Below the pieces are notes generated by a model. It did not search any database. It was not told where the DNA came from and was given only the letters and a program-made list of their open reading frames with translations. A stretch of 18,766 nt of DNA, taken from contig CALEXZ010000116.1 of NCBI GenBank assembly GCA_937926195.1, positions 1-18,766 of the forward strand. Direction: 5' to 3'. Positions within the stretch are counted from its first letter, which is position 1; each line of letters opens with the position of its first letter. The stretch is from an uncultured Actinomyces sp. (lineage in GTDB: Bacteria; Actinomycetota; Actinomycetes; Actinomycetales; Actinomycetaceae). This document shows, piece by piece, positions 6,660 to 15,310 of the stretch. Made by a program: the position numbers and the translations under genes.

Positions 6660-8491
6660 GTGCGTGGTCCTTCGTCGGGGGGCGGTGCGGTGGTGGCGGC
6701 CGGGGAGGCGGAGCCGGTGGCCGGGGAGCCGGTGGCCGAGGCAGCAGCGGCCGAGGCAGCCGTAGCCGGGGAGGCGGCAGCGGGCGCCCCGGCGGTCGCC
6801 GTCGAGCCGCCGGACAGGTCCGGCATGGTGACGGTGAGCGAGGAGACGACGTCGCCCGCGCCGGGCGGCCGCCGTCGGACAGCGGTGGGGACCCGGTGGG
6901 CGGTCAGGCTGCCCACGGGCACACCCTCGACCGGCGGGGTGATGGGGTAGCGGCCGGTGAAGCAGGCGGTGCACAGCTCGTCGGCGTTCTGGCCGGTGGC
7001 CTCGACCATGGCCTCGACCGACAGGTAGCCCAGGGAGTCGGCGCCGATGGAGCGGCGGATCTCCTCCACGCTCATGCCGGTGGCGATGAGCTCGGCGCGG
7101 GTGGCGAAGTCGATGCCGTAGTAGCAGGGCCACAGCACCGGCGGGGAGGAGATGCGCACGTGGACCTCGGCGGCGCCGGCCTCGCGCAGCATGCGCACCA
7201 GGGCCCGCTGGGTGTTGCCGCGCACGATCGAGTCGTCGACGACGACGAGGCGCTTGCCCTCGATGACCTCGCGCACCGGGTTGAGCTTGAGGCGGATGCC
7301 GAGCTGGCGCAGCGTCTGGGTCGGCTGGATGAAGGTGCGCCCCACGTAGGCGTTCTTGATGAGCCCCTGCCCGTAGGGGATGCCGGAGGCCTGGGCGTAG
7401 CCGATGGCGGCGGGGGTGCCGGACTCGGGGGTGGCGATGACGAGGTCGGCGTCCACGGGGTGCTCGCGGGCCAGGGCCGCCCCCATGGCGTTGCGGGAGG
7501 CGATGACGGAGCGTCCCGCGATCTGGGTGTCGGGGCGAGCGAGGTAGACGTACTCGAAGACGCAGCCGGAGCGGCGCGGCTGGGCGAAACGGGTGGAGCG
7601 CAGGCCCTCGGCGTCGATCTCGATGAGCTCGCCGGGCTCGATCTCGCGCACGAAGGCGGCACCGACGATGTCGAGGGCGGCGGTCTCGGAGGCCACCACC
7701 CAGCCGCTGCTCAGGCGTCCCAGCACCAGGGGGCGCACGCCGTGCGGGTCGCGGGCGGCGTAGAGGGTGCGCTCGTCCATGAAGACGAGGGAGAAGGCGC
7801 CGCGCAGCATCGGCAGGACCCGGCGGGCGGCCTGGGAGACCGTCAGGGGCGGTGCGGCGGCGATGAGGTCGACGTCGGGCTCCAGGCCGGTGGCGCGCAG
7901 GTCCTCGGCGTCGTCCCAGCCCTCGAGGAAGCCCCTGTCGGAGACCAGCCCCATGAGGGAGGCGAGCACGGCCGTGTCCGTGGAGGAGCCGCGTCCCAGC
8001 TCGCCGCTGAGGTCCTCGCCGCTCGTGGCGCGGATGCGCTCCATGAGCTGGCGGGTGTTGGTGAGGTTGCCGTTGTGGACCAGGGCGAGGGTGGAGCCGC
8101 CGGAGACGGGGCCGAGCATGGGCTGGGCGTTCTCCCAGGTGGTGGCCCCCTGGGTGGCGTAGCGCACGTGCCCGACGGCGATGTGCCCGGCCAGGTTCGT
8201 CAGCGTCTGGTCGTTGAACACCTGGGAGACGAGGCCGAGGTCCTTGTAGACGAGGATCTTGGAGCCGTCGGTGGTGGCGATGCCCGCGGACTCCTGGCCG
8301 CGGTGCTGCAGGGCGTAGAGACCGAAGTAGCTCAGCCGCGAGACGTCCTCGCCGGGGGCCCAGACCCCGAAGACGCCGCACTCCTCACGCACGGGGGGCT
8401 CGACGAGGTCTGCGGGGTTGAGCAGGTGCGCGGGGGCATCGTCGGGGGGATGGGCGGGGATGGTGGTCTGGGTGGTGTCACCGAAGCTCAC
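6656..8491 (-). CDS. purF: Amidophosphoribosyltransferase
   Basis: Commits PRPP and glutamine to 5-phosphoribosylamine, first step of purine synthesis. The GTG at 8491 is chosen because GGAAG lies about nine bases upstream; an alternative GTG is at 8509. 611 residues. A 37-residue propeptide precedes Cys38 (EECGVFGVW), the Ntn glutaminase nucleophile expected to be exposed by self-cleavage. The PRPP loop reads VVVDDSIVRGNTQRAL. Cys310 (SGCVFEY), Cys456 (PCYYGID), Cys507 and Cys510 (CTACFTGRYP) match the four 4Fe-4S ligands of the Bacillus-type enzyme. The last ~51 residues (from about 561) are an Ala/Ser/Thr/Pro low-complexity tail not typical of PurF. The stop overlaps purM. Confidence 0.97.
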   Translation of the reverse strand: MSFGDTTQTTIPAHPPDDAPAHLLNPADLVEPPVREECGVFGVWAPGEDVSRLSYFGLYALQHRGQESAGIATTDGSKILVYKDLGLVSQVFNDQTLTNLAGHIAVGHVRYATQGATTWENAQPMLGPVSGGSTLALVHNGNLTNTRQLMERIRATSGEDLSGELGRGSSTDTAVLASLMGLVSDRGFLEGWDDAEDLRATGLEPDVDLIAAAPPLTVSQAARRVLPMLRGAFSLVFMDERTLYAARDPHGVRPLVLGRLSSGWVVASETAALDIVGAAFVREIEPGELIEIDAEGLRSTRFAQPRRSGCVFEYVYLARPDTQIAGRSVIASRNAMGAALAREHPVDADLVIATPESGTPAAIGYAQASGIPYGQGLIKNAYVGRTFIQPTQTLRQLGIRLKLNPVREVIEGKRLVVVDDSIVRGNTQRALVRMLREAGAAEVHVRISSPPVLWPCYYGIDFATRAELIATGMSVEEIRRSIGADSLGYLSVEAMVEATGQNADELCTACFTGRYPITPPVEGVPVGSLTAHRVPTAVRRRPPGAGDVVSSLTVTMPDLSGGSTATAGAPAAASPATAASAAAASATGSPATGSASPAATTAPPPDEGPRT

Positions 8492-8554
8492 GCGGGCATC
8501 TTCCCACACACGGCGGCTGCGTCGCAGCGGGGCGCGTAATGCCCCAACGATCGT

Positions 8555-9409
8555 TCATGCCTTCAGGTGGCTCACAACATCCTCGTTGTTGAAGGACTTG
8601 CGGAGTACATATACGATCTCGGAGACAGTCGCACACATCTGAGCGAATGGTCCGGACTCATCCTGGACACGGTCTTCCAGTGTTGCGTCAGTCCAGGACT
8701 GATCGGCCTCGATAATCAGCACGCCCACTGGGTGATGGTCGTGCGAGAGCTGAACCCCTGCGATGCACCGGGACTTCATCCTGATCGCCTCGGCTACGTC
8801 TTGCGGGAACCGGGCCTGGGAGCACATGAAGGACACCCACTCCTCATTATTCTCCGGATACCCATCAACGAACACGAACCCCTTTGTCCACGCCCTATCA
8901 ATAGCCCCATCGTACCTATCGTAACGGGAACGCCCGGGATTGGCGAGATCTGGATTTCGCGAGTAGCGAGCCAGCGGAATAAAGCAGTTCCGCTCGGCAT
9001 GGCTGAGGTAAATGGTGATGCGTGTAGTTGTCAGATCGATACCAAGTTCGCTCAGTATCCGACGAGCAAGGGTCTTGATGGCGTCGCGCAACTCAGCATC
9101 ACGCTCCTGAGCAAACTTGACATACTCAGCCTTCTCGCGCTTACGTTCCTTATCGATTTCACAGACATCGCGCATGAGCTCACTGCGTCGCGGCCTTTGA
9201 CGAAGACTGACAACAATCCCCACCAAGACCAAAACGATCGAGGAAACTACGAATACGCCCCGCCACGGCCTTCCCAAGAACGGGGCGACCCCTAGGAGAA
9301 CAGCACCGACCGTCGGCAGCACGGCGAGGAAATCACCCAGCCGCACCCCGAACGACCCAAAACGGCTCAACGACCTCTCGTGGCGAACCAGGGTCTCCGG
9401 ATCGAGCAT
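8555..9409 (-). CDS. Two-TM membrane protein with cytoplasmic GAF-like domain, unrecognised
   Basis: 284 residues. Two close TM helices (~26-46 and 52-69) are followed by a charged, probably coiled helix (~76-120, EIDKERKREKAEYVKFAQER). A soluble domain with GAF-like pattern spans ~118-270 (ITIYLSHAERNCFIPLARYS, an Arg/Tyr-rich turn, GFVFVDGYPENNEEWV, CIAGVQLS, PVGVLIIEA). The second helix of the hairpin would place the GAF part in the cytoplasm. No histidine kinase, cyclase or nuclease motifs are visible. The ATG lies six bases after the preceding gene's stop without a clear ribosome-binding site, suggesting coupled translation. Base composition is clearly lower in GC than purF, which begins 64 bp downstream. 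Probable sensor or effector; which is not determinable from sequence. Confidence 0.75.
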   Translation of the reverse strand: MLDPETLVRHERSLSRFGSFGVRLGDFLAVLPTVGAVLLGVAPFLGRPWRGVFVVSSIVLVLVGIVVSLRQRPRRSELMRDVCEIDKERKREKAEYVKFAQERDAELRDAIKTLARRILSELGIDLTTTRITIYLSHAERNCFIPLARYSRNPDLANPGRSRYDRYDGAIDRAWTKGFVFVDGYPENNEEWVSFMCSQARFPQDVAEAIRMKSRCIAGVQLSHDHHPVGVLIIEADQSWTDATLEDRVQDESGPFAQMCATVSEIVYVLRKSFNNEDVVSHLKA

Positions 9410-9415
9410 TATCGT

Positions 9416-9709
9416 TCAGGCGTAGGCGAGCTCACGTCCCGCACCAACCAGGACCCTAGAGCCCATGCGGCCAACCACGTCGTTCAGGAAGTTACTCGAC
9501 ATCCTCGCAGCGTGGGAGGGACGCTCAGCCACAACCTCCAGCGTGATCACAACACTGGAGATGCTAGGAGCGCAACGGACCTCGCCGACGAAGATGTCGT
9601 CATGCTCCCGCGCTTGCTCGCGAGCGACGGCGTCCAGCTCCCTGGCGAGAGTCTTCAGATCGCCTGCTCCCTCGTTCTCGATGTAGGCAGTTGCCTCGTA
9701 GCGCCTCAC
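9416..9709 (-). CDS. 97-residue protein of unknown function, partner of the membrane GAF protein
   Basis: It starts at GTG 9709 with GAGGA five bases upstream and ends six bases before the GAF-protein start, so the two form one transcription unit. The predicted pattern is strand (YEATAYIE), helix (DLKTLARELDAVAREQA), strand (DIFVGEVRCA), strand (SVVITLEVVAE), helix (AARMSSNFLNDVVGRM), a beta-alpha-beta-beta-alpha order compatible with a ferredoxin-like fold. There is no signal peptide or TM helix, and I recognise no family. GC and codon use are lower than in the flanking core genes, as for its partner. It could be a regulatory or complex-forming subunit of the membrane protein; that is inference from pairing alone. 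Confidence 0.65.
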   Translation of the reverse strand: MRRYEATAYIENEGAGDLKTLARELDAVAREQAREHDDIFVGEVRCAPSISSVVITLEVVAERPSHAARMSSNFLNDVVGRMGSRVLVGAGRELAYA

Positions 9710-9833
9710 GGAAGTCCTCTTCTCATGTGTGGGTCATCCCGTTTAGACACAGTATGTGACACCGTCCCGACCACGAGCGGACATGCAGAGCATCTCGCCC
9801 ATGACGGCACCGGACACACCCATGAACCACGCC

Positions 9834-9839
9834 ATTATA
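9834..9839 (-). promoter_or_regulatory. -10 element for the small protein/GAF unit
   Basis: On the minus strand the sequence reads TCTATAATGG, containing a perfect TATAAT 125 bases upstream of the GTG at 9709. No strong -35 is seen; the best at 18-bp spacing is TAGATT. The long leader implied may carry regulation. Confidence 0.5.
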
Positions 9840-9969
9840 GACACGATCTACTGACGTAATCTAGGTGGGAGTGTCGCCAGTGCCACCGAAGCCGGATGGA
9901 GCCCCGGACCGTCTCAGACACCGGTCCGCTTGCGCCGAGTGTGTTCCTCGAACACGACAGGAGGTGACG

Positions 9970-10173
9970 ATGTCAGGTGGGCGACGGGCTTGGTTGGGGT
10001 TTCTAGAGGTGAGTGCCTACGTTCGCCACAGGATCCTGGGGCCCGTGGCGCCTGCTGGTCCCAAGGACCGCCGTTGGTCCCGTCTGGCGCCAGCCGAGCC
10101 CAGTTCCGACGGCGGTCGTCGCCCGTCCTTTCAACTGCCATCGCTCCAGCGTGGAGGATCGTGTCGTGGCTGA
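9970..10173 (+). CDS. Possible 67-residue protein, unrecognised
   Basis: The ATG at 9970 is preceded by an almost perfect Shine-Dalgarno (AGGAGGTGA, optimal spacing). The frame encodes a basic, Arg/Pro/Gly-rich peptide (MSGGRRAWLGFLEVSAYV at its start) ending at 10171-10173. Third-position GC is only moderate and I know no relatives. A minus-strand frame across 9914-10213 is an alternative reading. It lies in a 480-bp stretch (9860-10338) between the GAF unit and the RNB gene that has no confident gene. The ribosome-binding site is the only real support. Confidence 0.25.
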   Translation: MSGGRRAWLGFLEVSAYVRHRILGPVAPAGPKDRRWSRLAPAEPSSDGGRRPSFQLPSLQRGGSCRG

Positions 10174-10338
10174 CAGGTTCGTCCAGATCGTCACACAGGA
10201 CGTCTTCGACCACGTGGTGGTCGACTCCAGCAGTTCAGCCGCAGTCAGCCCGCGCAAGTACGAGAGGGTCGAAGCAGACGCTGCACCAGCCGCACAACCA
10301 AGCCTGCCCAGATCTGCACCGGACTCCACGCGGAACCA
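10166..10338 (+). other. Possible N-terminus of a plus-strand gene remnant
   Basis: The GTG at 10166 has GGAGG eight bases upstream. The first ~35 codons (MADRFVQIVTQDVFDHVVVD and onward) use G or C at nearly every third position, as real genes here do. After about codon 40 the composition decays, and the frame then runs antisense through the RNB gene, where it is a shadow. It may be a gene truncated when this junction formed, or chance. It overlaps the 9970 frame by eight bases. Confidence 0.2.
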
Positions 10339-12009
10339 CTACGCTGCCCAATCGGCGGTCTCGAGGACGAAGGTCACCCGGGCAGCGACGACGTCGACCT
10401 CCTCAAGCCGCACCCGCACGGCCTCACCCACCGGCAGGGCCGGTCTAGCGCCTCGCGCTGAGTCCCGTCGGGCACCCGCCCCGGAGTCGCCCGCCCCGGA
10501 GGAGCCCGGGGAGTCGCCCGGCCGGGAGGTGCCCCGCGCCTCGTCCTCCAGGCGCACCGCCGCGACGACGGCGGGCTCCAGGAGCATGACCTCTCCGCGC
10601 CCGTCGCGCTCGGACAGCAGCACGCCGTCGAAGACCTCGCCGACGTGCCCGTCGAGCACCAGGGCCTCGATCGCCGAGACCGCCCCGTGCCCGACCGCCC
10701 GGGCGCGACGGTCGGTGACCGCCATGACCTCGGCGAGCCCTCCCAGAGCCTCCAGCACCCAGCCGGGCACCGGCGCACCGGCGCAGGCCGCCACGCACAC
10801 CTCCTCCGCGTAACGGTCCACGAGGCGGCGCAGCGGCGCCGTCACGTGCGCGTAGCGGGCAGCGATGGCGGCGTGGAAGGCCTGCCCCGCCTGCGGAGCC
10901 GGGGCGATGCCCGGCCCGAAGGCGTGGTACCCGGCACCGCGGAACAGGCCCGCGGCCCGGTCCATGAAGGCTGCGTGCGCGGGCACGGAGGCGTCCAGTC
11001 GGCGCACGAGCTCGGGGTAGGCCAGCTCCTCGGGCCAGGCGACGCCCAGGGCGTGGGCGATGCGGCGCAGACGGCGGTAGTCACGGGGGTCCGCGGGCGG
11101 CATCGTGCGCAGGATGCCGACCCCTGCGCGCACCATGATGGCGGCGGCGCACATGCCGGTGAGCAGGGAGACCTGGGCGTTCCAGCCCTCGACGGGCAGC
11201 GCGGCCCGGTAGGTGAGGCGGTAGCCGTCGGCGTCCTCGTCTCGGACGACCTCCTGCTCGGGCGTGGACAGGGACACGCCGCCCCGCTGCGCCTCCTGGC
11301 GCTCACGCAGGGTGCCGACCTCCCGCAGCAGCCCGGGCAGGTCCGCGGGTACGGCGGCGGGCAGGGCGCTGGCGCCGTCGAGCGCCTCCTGGACCTGGGC
11401 GTAGGTGAGGCGGGCGCGCGAGCGCACGAGGGCCCGCTCGACGTGCGCGCTCTCCACGGCGCCCTCGGCGTCGAGCTTGATGGTCCACAGGCAGGCGGGG
11501 CGGTCGGCGTCGGGCAGCAGGGAGGCGGACCCGTGCGACAGGGCCTGGGGGTGCAGCGGGACCGAGCGGTCGGGGGCGTAGACGGTCTCGCCGCGTCGGC
11601 GCAGCTCGGTGTCCAGCGCGCCGCCCGGGGTGACGAAGGTGGCGAGGGAGGCGATGGCGTAGGTGACCCGGTAGCCGGGGGCGGCACCGTCGGGGAGCGC
11701 CCCGGCGCCCCCGCTGGCGGGGGTGATCCGCTCCAGGAGGAGGGCCTGGTCGAGGTCCATGGAGCCGGGCGGGTCGATGGTGACCAGGGGCAGGTCGCGG
11801 GCGTCGCGCACCGCCAGCCCGTCACCGTGGCCCTCGGCGAGGAAGCGCTCGGGGCCGCCGCCCTCCCACGCCAGCGAGGAGGCGCTGGCCTGGGCCAGCG
11901 CCTCCTCGGGAAAGCCGTCGGGAACCTCGTGGCGCTCACGCAGGAGGTCGAGGGCGGCGACGACGGCCGCGGGCGGGGCGGTGTAGGCGGCGATGCGTGG
12001 GCGGGGCAT
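10339..12009 (-). CDS. RNB domain-containing ribonuclease (RNase II/R-like)
   Basis: 3'-5' exoribonuclease family protein, 556 residues, probably cytosolic RNA turnover. The catalytic stretch TIDPPGSMDLDQA (~78-89) supplies Asp79, Asp85 and Asp87. The position of the fourth RNase II acid is Gln88; I recall DLDQ as usual in this actinobacterial branch. Further RNB landmarks are YAIASLATFVTPGGALDTEL, SLLPDADRPACLW and RYAHVTAPLRRLVDRYAEEV, the conserved RNA-contact arginine segment. No separate N-terminal cold-shock domains are seen, so it is shorter than RNase II or R. The C-terminus has an Asp/Ser/Gly/Ala-rich linker and a small beta-rich end that may be a reduced S1/OB fold. The start follows fruA by 53 bp on the same strand, without a strong ribosome-binding site. 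Confidence 0.9.
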   Translation of the reverse strand: MPRPRIAAYTAPPAAVVAALDLLRERHEVPDGFPEEALAQASASSLAWEGGGPERFLAEGHGDGLAVRDARDLPLVTIDPPGSMDLDQALLLERITPASGGAGALPDGAAPGYRVTYAIASLATFVTPGGALDTELRRRGETVYAPDRSVPLHPQALSHGSASLLPDADRPACLWTIKLDAEGAVESAHVERALVRSRARLTYAQVQEALDGASALPAAVPADLPGLLREVGTLRERQEAQRGGVSLSTPEQEVVRDEDADGYRLTYRAALPVEGWNAQVSLLTGMCAAAIMVRAGVGILRTMPPADPRDYRRLRRIAHALGVAWPEELAYPELVRRLDASVPAHAAFMDRAAGLFRGAGYHAFGPGIAPAPQAGQAFHAAIAARYAHVTAPLRRLVDRYAEEVCVAACAGAPVPGWVLEALGGLAEVMAVTDRRARAVGHGAVSAIEALVLDGHVGEVFDGVLLSERDGRGEVMLLEPAVVAAVRLEDEARGTSRPGDSPGSSGAGDSGAGARRDSARGARPALPVGEAVRVRLEEVDVVAARVTFVLETADWAA

Positions 12010-12062
12010 GGTGCCAACCTACCGGGAGGGCGGCGGCGCCCACGCGCGGCCGAGCGGGGAGC

Positions 12063-14168
12063 TCAGGCGGCAGCGACGGCCTCCTCGCGCGCGTCCTCGC
12101 TGCGCTTGCGCGCCGCCATCTGCTTGAGCAGGACGACCCCCGCGCAGGTGATGAGCGTGCCGCACAGGATGGACAGGACGAACCACAGGACGTTGTCGAT
12201 CGCGAAGAACACGAAGATGCCGCCGTGCGGGGCCCGGGAGCCCACGTGCATCGCCATGGACAGCGCTCCGGTGACCGCACCGCCGACCATGGCGGGCGGG
12301 ATGATGCGCAGCGGGTCGGCCGCGGCGAAGGGGATGGCGCCCTCGGAGATGAAGGAGGCTCCCAGCAGCCAGGCGGCACGGCCGTTGTCGCGCTCGACGT
12401 CGGTGAACAGACGCGGCCGGATGGTCGTGGCCAGGGCGAGGGCGAGCGGCGGGACCATGCCCGCAGCCATGACGGCGGCCATGATCTCGTAGGAGGCGCT
12501 CGTGGCGGCCGCCAGGCCGGCGGTGCCGAAGAGATAGGCGGCCTTGTTCACGGGGCCGCCGAGGTCGAAGCACATCATGAGGCCGAGGATGACGCCCAGG
12601 AAGACGGCCGAGCCGTTGTTGGCCATGTCGGTCAGCACGGTGGTCAGCCAGTTCATGAAGGAGGACAGCGGCCCGGCGAGGATGACGTACATGACGGAGC
12701 CGACGGTGAGGGTGACCGACAGGGGGATGACGACGACGGGCATGAGGCTGCGCAGCCAGCGCGGTGTGCTCAGTCCGGCGAGCCAGGCGGCCATGTACCC
12801 GGCGAGGATGCCGCCGATGAGTCCGCCGATGAAGCCGGAGCCGGTGGCGATCGCCGCCAGGCCCATGACGAAGCCGGGGGCGATGCCGGGGCGGCCGGCC
12901 AGACCGAAGGCCGTGTACCCGGCCAGGGCCGGCACGAGCAGCCCCATGGAGGCGCTGCCCAGGAGGGCGAAGACGGCGCCGAGGTAGGCGGCCAGGGCGG
13001 AGCCGCCCAGGGCGTGCGGCGCCGCGTAGGCGGGGTTGCTCAGGTCCGGCAGGTTCCACAGGCTGGCGGCGGCCAGGCCCGCGTCGTGGTCACCGATGAC
13101 GATGTTCGTGGCGGTAGCGCCGATGTCGTAGCCACCGAAGAGGAACCCGAGGGCGGTGAGCAGACCACCGGCGGCGACGAAGGGAATCATGTAGGACACG
13201 CCGGTCATCACCGAGCGCTGGAGACGGCGCGCCCAGTGGACCTTGTCCTCGCTGGCGGTGTCGGCGTCGGCGGTGGCGCCCGCGGGCACCGTCGGGGCGG
13301 AGGGGTCGTCGATGGCGGCCAGGGCCCGGTCGATGAGAGCCCCGGCGTCGTTGACGGCGGCCTTGACGCCGACGTCGATGACCGGCTTGCCGGCGAAGCG
13401 CTCGCGGCCCTTGACGGGCAGGTCGTGGGCGAAGACGACGGCGTCGGCGCGCTCGATGACGGCGGGGTCGAGCCAGTCGACCTTGCCGGAGCCCTGCCCC
13501 TCGATGTGGACCTCGACGCCGCGCTCCTTGCCGGCCTGCTCGAGGGCCTCGGCGGCCATGAAGGTGTGGGCGATGCCGGTGGGGCAGGAGGAGACGCCCA
13601 CGATGACGGTCCCCTTGCTGCCCGCGGGGGCCGCGTGCGAGGTGGGCGCCGCCGTGGAGGCGGGGGCCGCGTCGGCGGGGGCGTCCTCCAGCAGCTCGGG
13701 CTGGACCTGCTGGGTGACCAGGCGGACGACGTCCTGGGCGGTGGGGGCGGCGCGCAGGGCGTCGGTGAAGTCGGTGCGCATGAGGCCGCGGGCGAGCTTG
13801 GCCAGCAGCTGGAGGTGGAAGTCGTCGGCCCCGGCGGGAGCGGCGATCATGAAGATGAGGTCGGCGTCCCGGTCGTCGGCGGCGCCGAAGCTCACGGGCT
13901 CGGCCAGGCGGGCGAAGCCCAGGGAGGGGGCGAGCACGTGGGGGCTGCGGCAGTGCGGGATGGCGATGCCCCCGGGGATGCCGGTGGGCGCGGTGGCCTC
14001 ACGGGCCAGGGCGTCGGTGGCCAGGCCGTCGGGCGAGCTGGCGCGGCCGGCGCCGGCCACGACGGAGGCCAGGAACTCGATGACGTCCTTCTTCTCCTTC
14101 CCGGGTGAGGCGTCGAGGGCGACGAGCTCAGGCACAATCAGTGGTACCTGCTGCGGTGCTGGTGACAT
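12063..14168 (-). CDS. fruA: PTS fructose transporter, EIIABC fusion
   Basis: Imports fructose while phosphorylating it to fructose-1-phosphate at the membrane, with phosphate passed from HPr. 701 residues in the order EIIA-EIIB-EIIC. The EIIA phospho-acceptor is His72 in GGIAIPHCRSPHV. An Ala/Pro linker (~160-185) leads to EIIB, whose phospho-cysteine is Cys195 in VGVSSCPTGIAHTFMAAEAL. EIIC runs from ~314 (WARRLQRSVMTGVSYMIPF) to ~690 with multiple TM helices. The ATG at 14168 has GGAAAG upstream. It follows fruK by 152 bp on the same strand. HPr or EI genes are not in the window, so the general PTS proteins must be encoded elsewhere. Confidence 0.97.
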   Translation of the reverse strand: MSPAPQQVPLIVPELVALDASPGKEKKDVIEFLASVVAGAGRASSPDGLATDALAREATAPTGIPGGIAIPHCRSPHVLAPSLGFARLAEPVSFGAADDRDADLIFMIAAPAGADDFHLQLLAKLARGLMRTDFTDALRAAPTAQDVVRLVTQQVQPELLEDAPADAAPASTAAPTSHAAPAGSKGTVIVGVSSCPTGIAHTFMAAEALEQAGKERGVEVHIEGQGSGKVDWLDPAVIERADAVVFAHDLPVKGRERFAGKPVIDVGVKAAVNDAGALIDRALAAIDDPSAPTVPAGATADADTASEDKVHWARRLQRSVMTGVSYMIPFVAAGGLLTALGFLFGGYDIGATATNIVIGDHDAGLAAASLWNLPDLSNPAYAAPHALGGSALAAYLGAVFALLGSASMGLLVPALAGYTAFGLAGRPGIAPGFVMGLAAIATGSGFIGGLIGGILAGYMAAWLAGLSTPRWLRSLMPVVVIPLSVTLTVGSVMYVILAGPLSSFMNWLTTVLTDMANNGSAVFLGVILGLMMCFDLGGPVNKAAYLFGTAGLAAATSASYEIMAAVMAAGMVPPLALALATTIRPRLFTDVERDNGRAAWLLGASFISEGAIPFAAADPLRIIPPAMVGGAVTGALSMAMHVGSRAPHGGIFVFFAIDNVLWFVLSILCGTLITCAGVVLLKQMAARKRSEDAREEAVAAA

Positions 14169-14320
14169 TGTTCTTTCCTTGTGGGTCGGGCGACGAGGCG
14201 CTCGGGGTGGGGTGGTAATGAGTGCTGACGATCGATAATGAGCGGCGGCTCAGTGGTGCTGGCGACGCGGGGGCGCAGCCGCCGGGACGGCCGCGGCCCG
14301 GAGCCGGGAGCGGCGGGCGC

Positions 14321-15310
14321 TCACAGCGCGGTGACGACGGAGGCCAGCGAGGGCAGGTCGGCGGGCGTGGGCAGGGTGGTGCCGGGCAGGCTGGCGGCGG
14401 CCGAGCCGTAGGCCATGGCGGTGGACAGGCGCCGGGACTCGTCCCCGCCGCGCACGTCGGCCAGGACGTAGCCGGCCACGGAGGAGTCCCCGGCGCCGAC
14501 CGTGGAGACCACCGGCACCCGCGGGGCGGTGGCGTGCCAGGCGCCGTCGGGGGTGACGAGCACGGCTCCCGCCGCGCCCAGGGTGGCCATGACGGCGCCG
14601 ATCCCCAGGTCCACCAGGACGCGGGCGGCGGCGGCCACGGGCTCCAGGTCCCCGGCCATGGCCCCCTCCTCCAGGTCGGTGGCGCCCACCCCGGCCAGCT
14701 GGGCGAGCTCCTCGCCGTTGGGCTTGATCAGGTCCGGGGCGGAGCCGGGCAGGGCGGCGGCCAGGGCGGCCAGGGGGGCGTCGGAGGTGTCCACGGCAAT
14801 GCGCACCCCCAGGGGGCGCAGGAGCCCCACCAGGCGCACGTACCAGTCCACCGGGGCGCCGGGCGGCAGGGAGCCGGACAGGACCGCCCAGTGGTGCTCG
14901 TCCGTGGCGGTGGGCGGGGCGGAGGCGAGGGCCCCCAGCAGGGCGTGCTCGACGGCGTCGACCTCCTCCGCGCTCAGGCCCGCGCCGGGCTCGTTGAGCT
15001 TGGTGGTGGTGCCGTCGGGCTCGGTGACGGCGGTGTTGACGCGGGCCGCCCCGGCCACGGGCACGGGCAGGGCGGTCAGGCCGGGCAGGCCCAGGGCGGC
15101 GATGGCGGCCAGGAGCGGGTCGTGCGTGGCGGCGGGCAGGACGGTGGTGACGGGCTGTCCGGAGGCGGCCAGCACGCGGGCGACGTTGACCCCCTTGCCG
15201 CCGGGCTCCACGGTGACGGAGGCCAGGCGGTTGACGGCGCCGCGCAGCAGCGGGCCGGGCAGGGTGACGGTGCGGTCGAGCGAGGGGTTGGGCGTGAGTG
15301 TGGTGATCAT
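14321..15310 (-). CDS. fruK: 1-phosphofructokinase (PfkB family)
   Basis: Phosphorylates fructose-1-phosphate, the product of the adjacent PTS permease, to fructose-1,6-bisphosphate. 329 residues, the normal length. N-terminal MITTLTPNPSLDRTV is typical of the 1-PFK/LacC/TagK branch. PfkB signature 1 is VEPGGKGVNVARVLA (~34-48). Signature 2 is VSTVGAGDSSVAG, with catalytic base Asp275. The ATG overlaps the regulator stop in an ATGA, indicating coupled translation. The 152-bp gap to fruA has no gene and no clear terminator, so the three genes should be one transcript. Confidence 0.95.
   Translation of the reverse strand: MITTLTPNPSLDRTVTLPGPLLRGAVNRLASVTVEPGGKGVNVARVLAASGQPVTTVLPAATHDPLLAAIAALGLPGLTALPVPVAGAARVNTAVTEPDGTTTKLNEPGAGLSAEEVDAVEHALLGALASAPPTATDEHHWAVLSGSLPPGAPVDWYVRLVGLLRPLGVRIAVDTSDAPLAALAAALPGSAPDLIKPNGEELAQLAGVGATDLEEGAMAGDLEPVAAAARVLVDLGIGAVMATLGAAGAVLVTPDGAWHATAPRVPVVSTVGAGDSSVAGYVLADVRGGDESRRLSTAMAYGSAAASLPGTTLPTPADLPSLASVVTAL

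Noticed and set aside
6896..8539. Plus-strand frame opposite purF, and similar long frames opposite fruA, fruK, RNB and gdhA
   Set aside because: All are antisense shadows rich in Gly, Val, Asp and Ala with no motifs.
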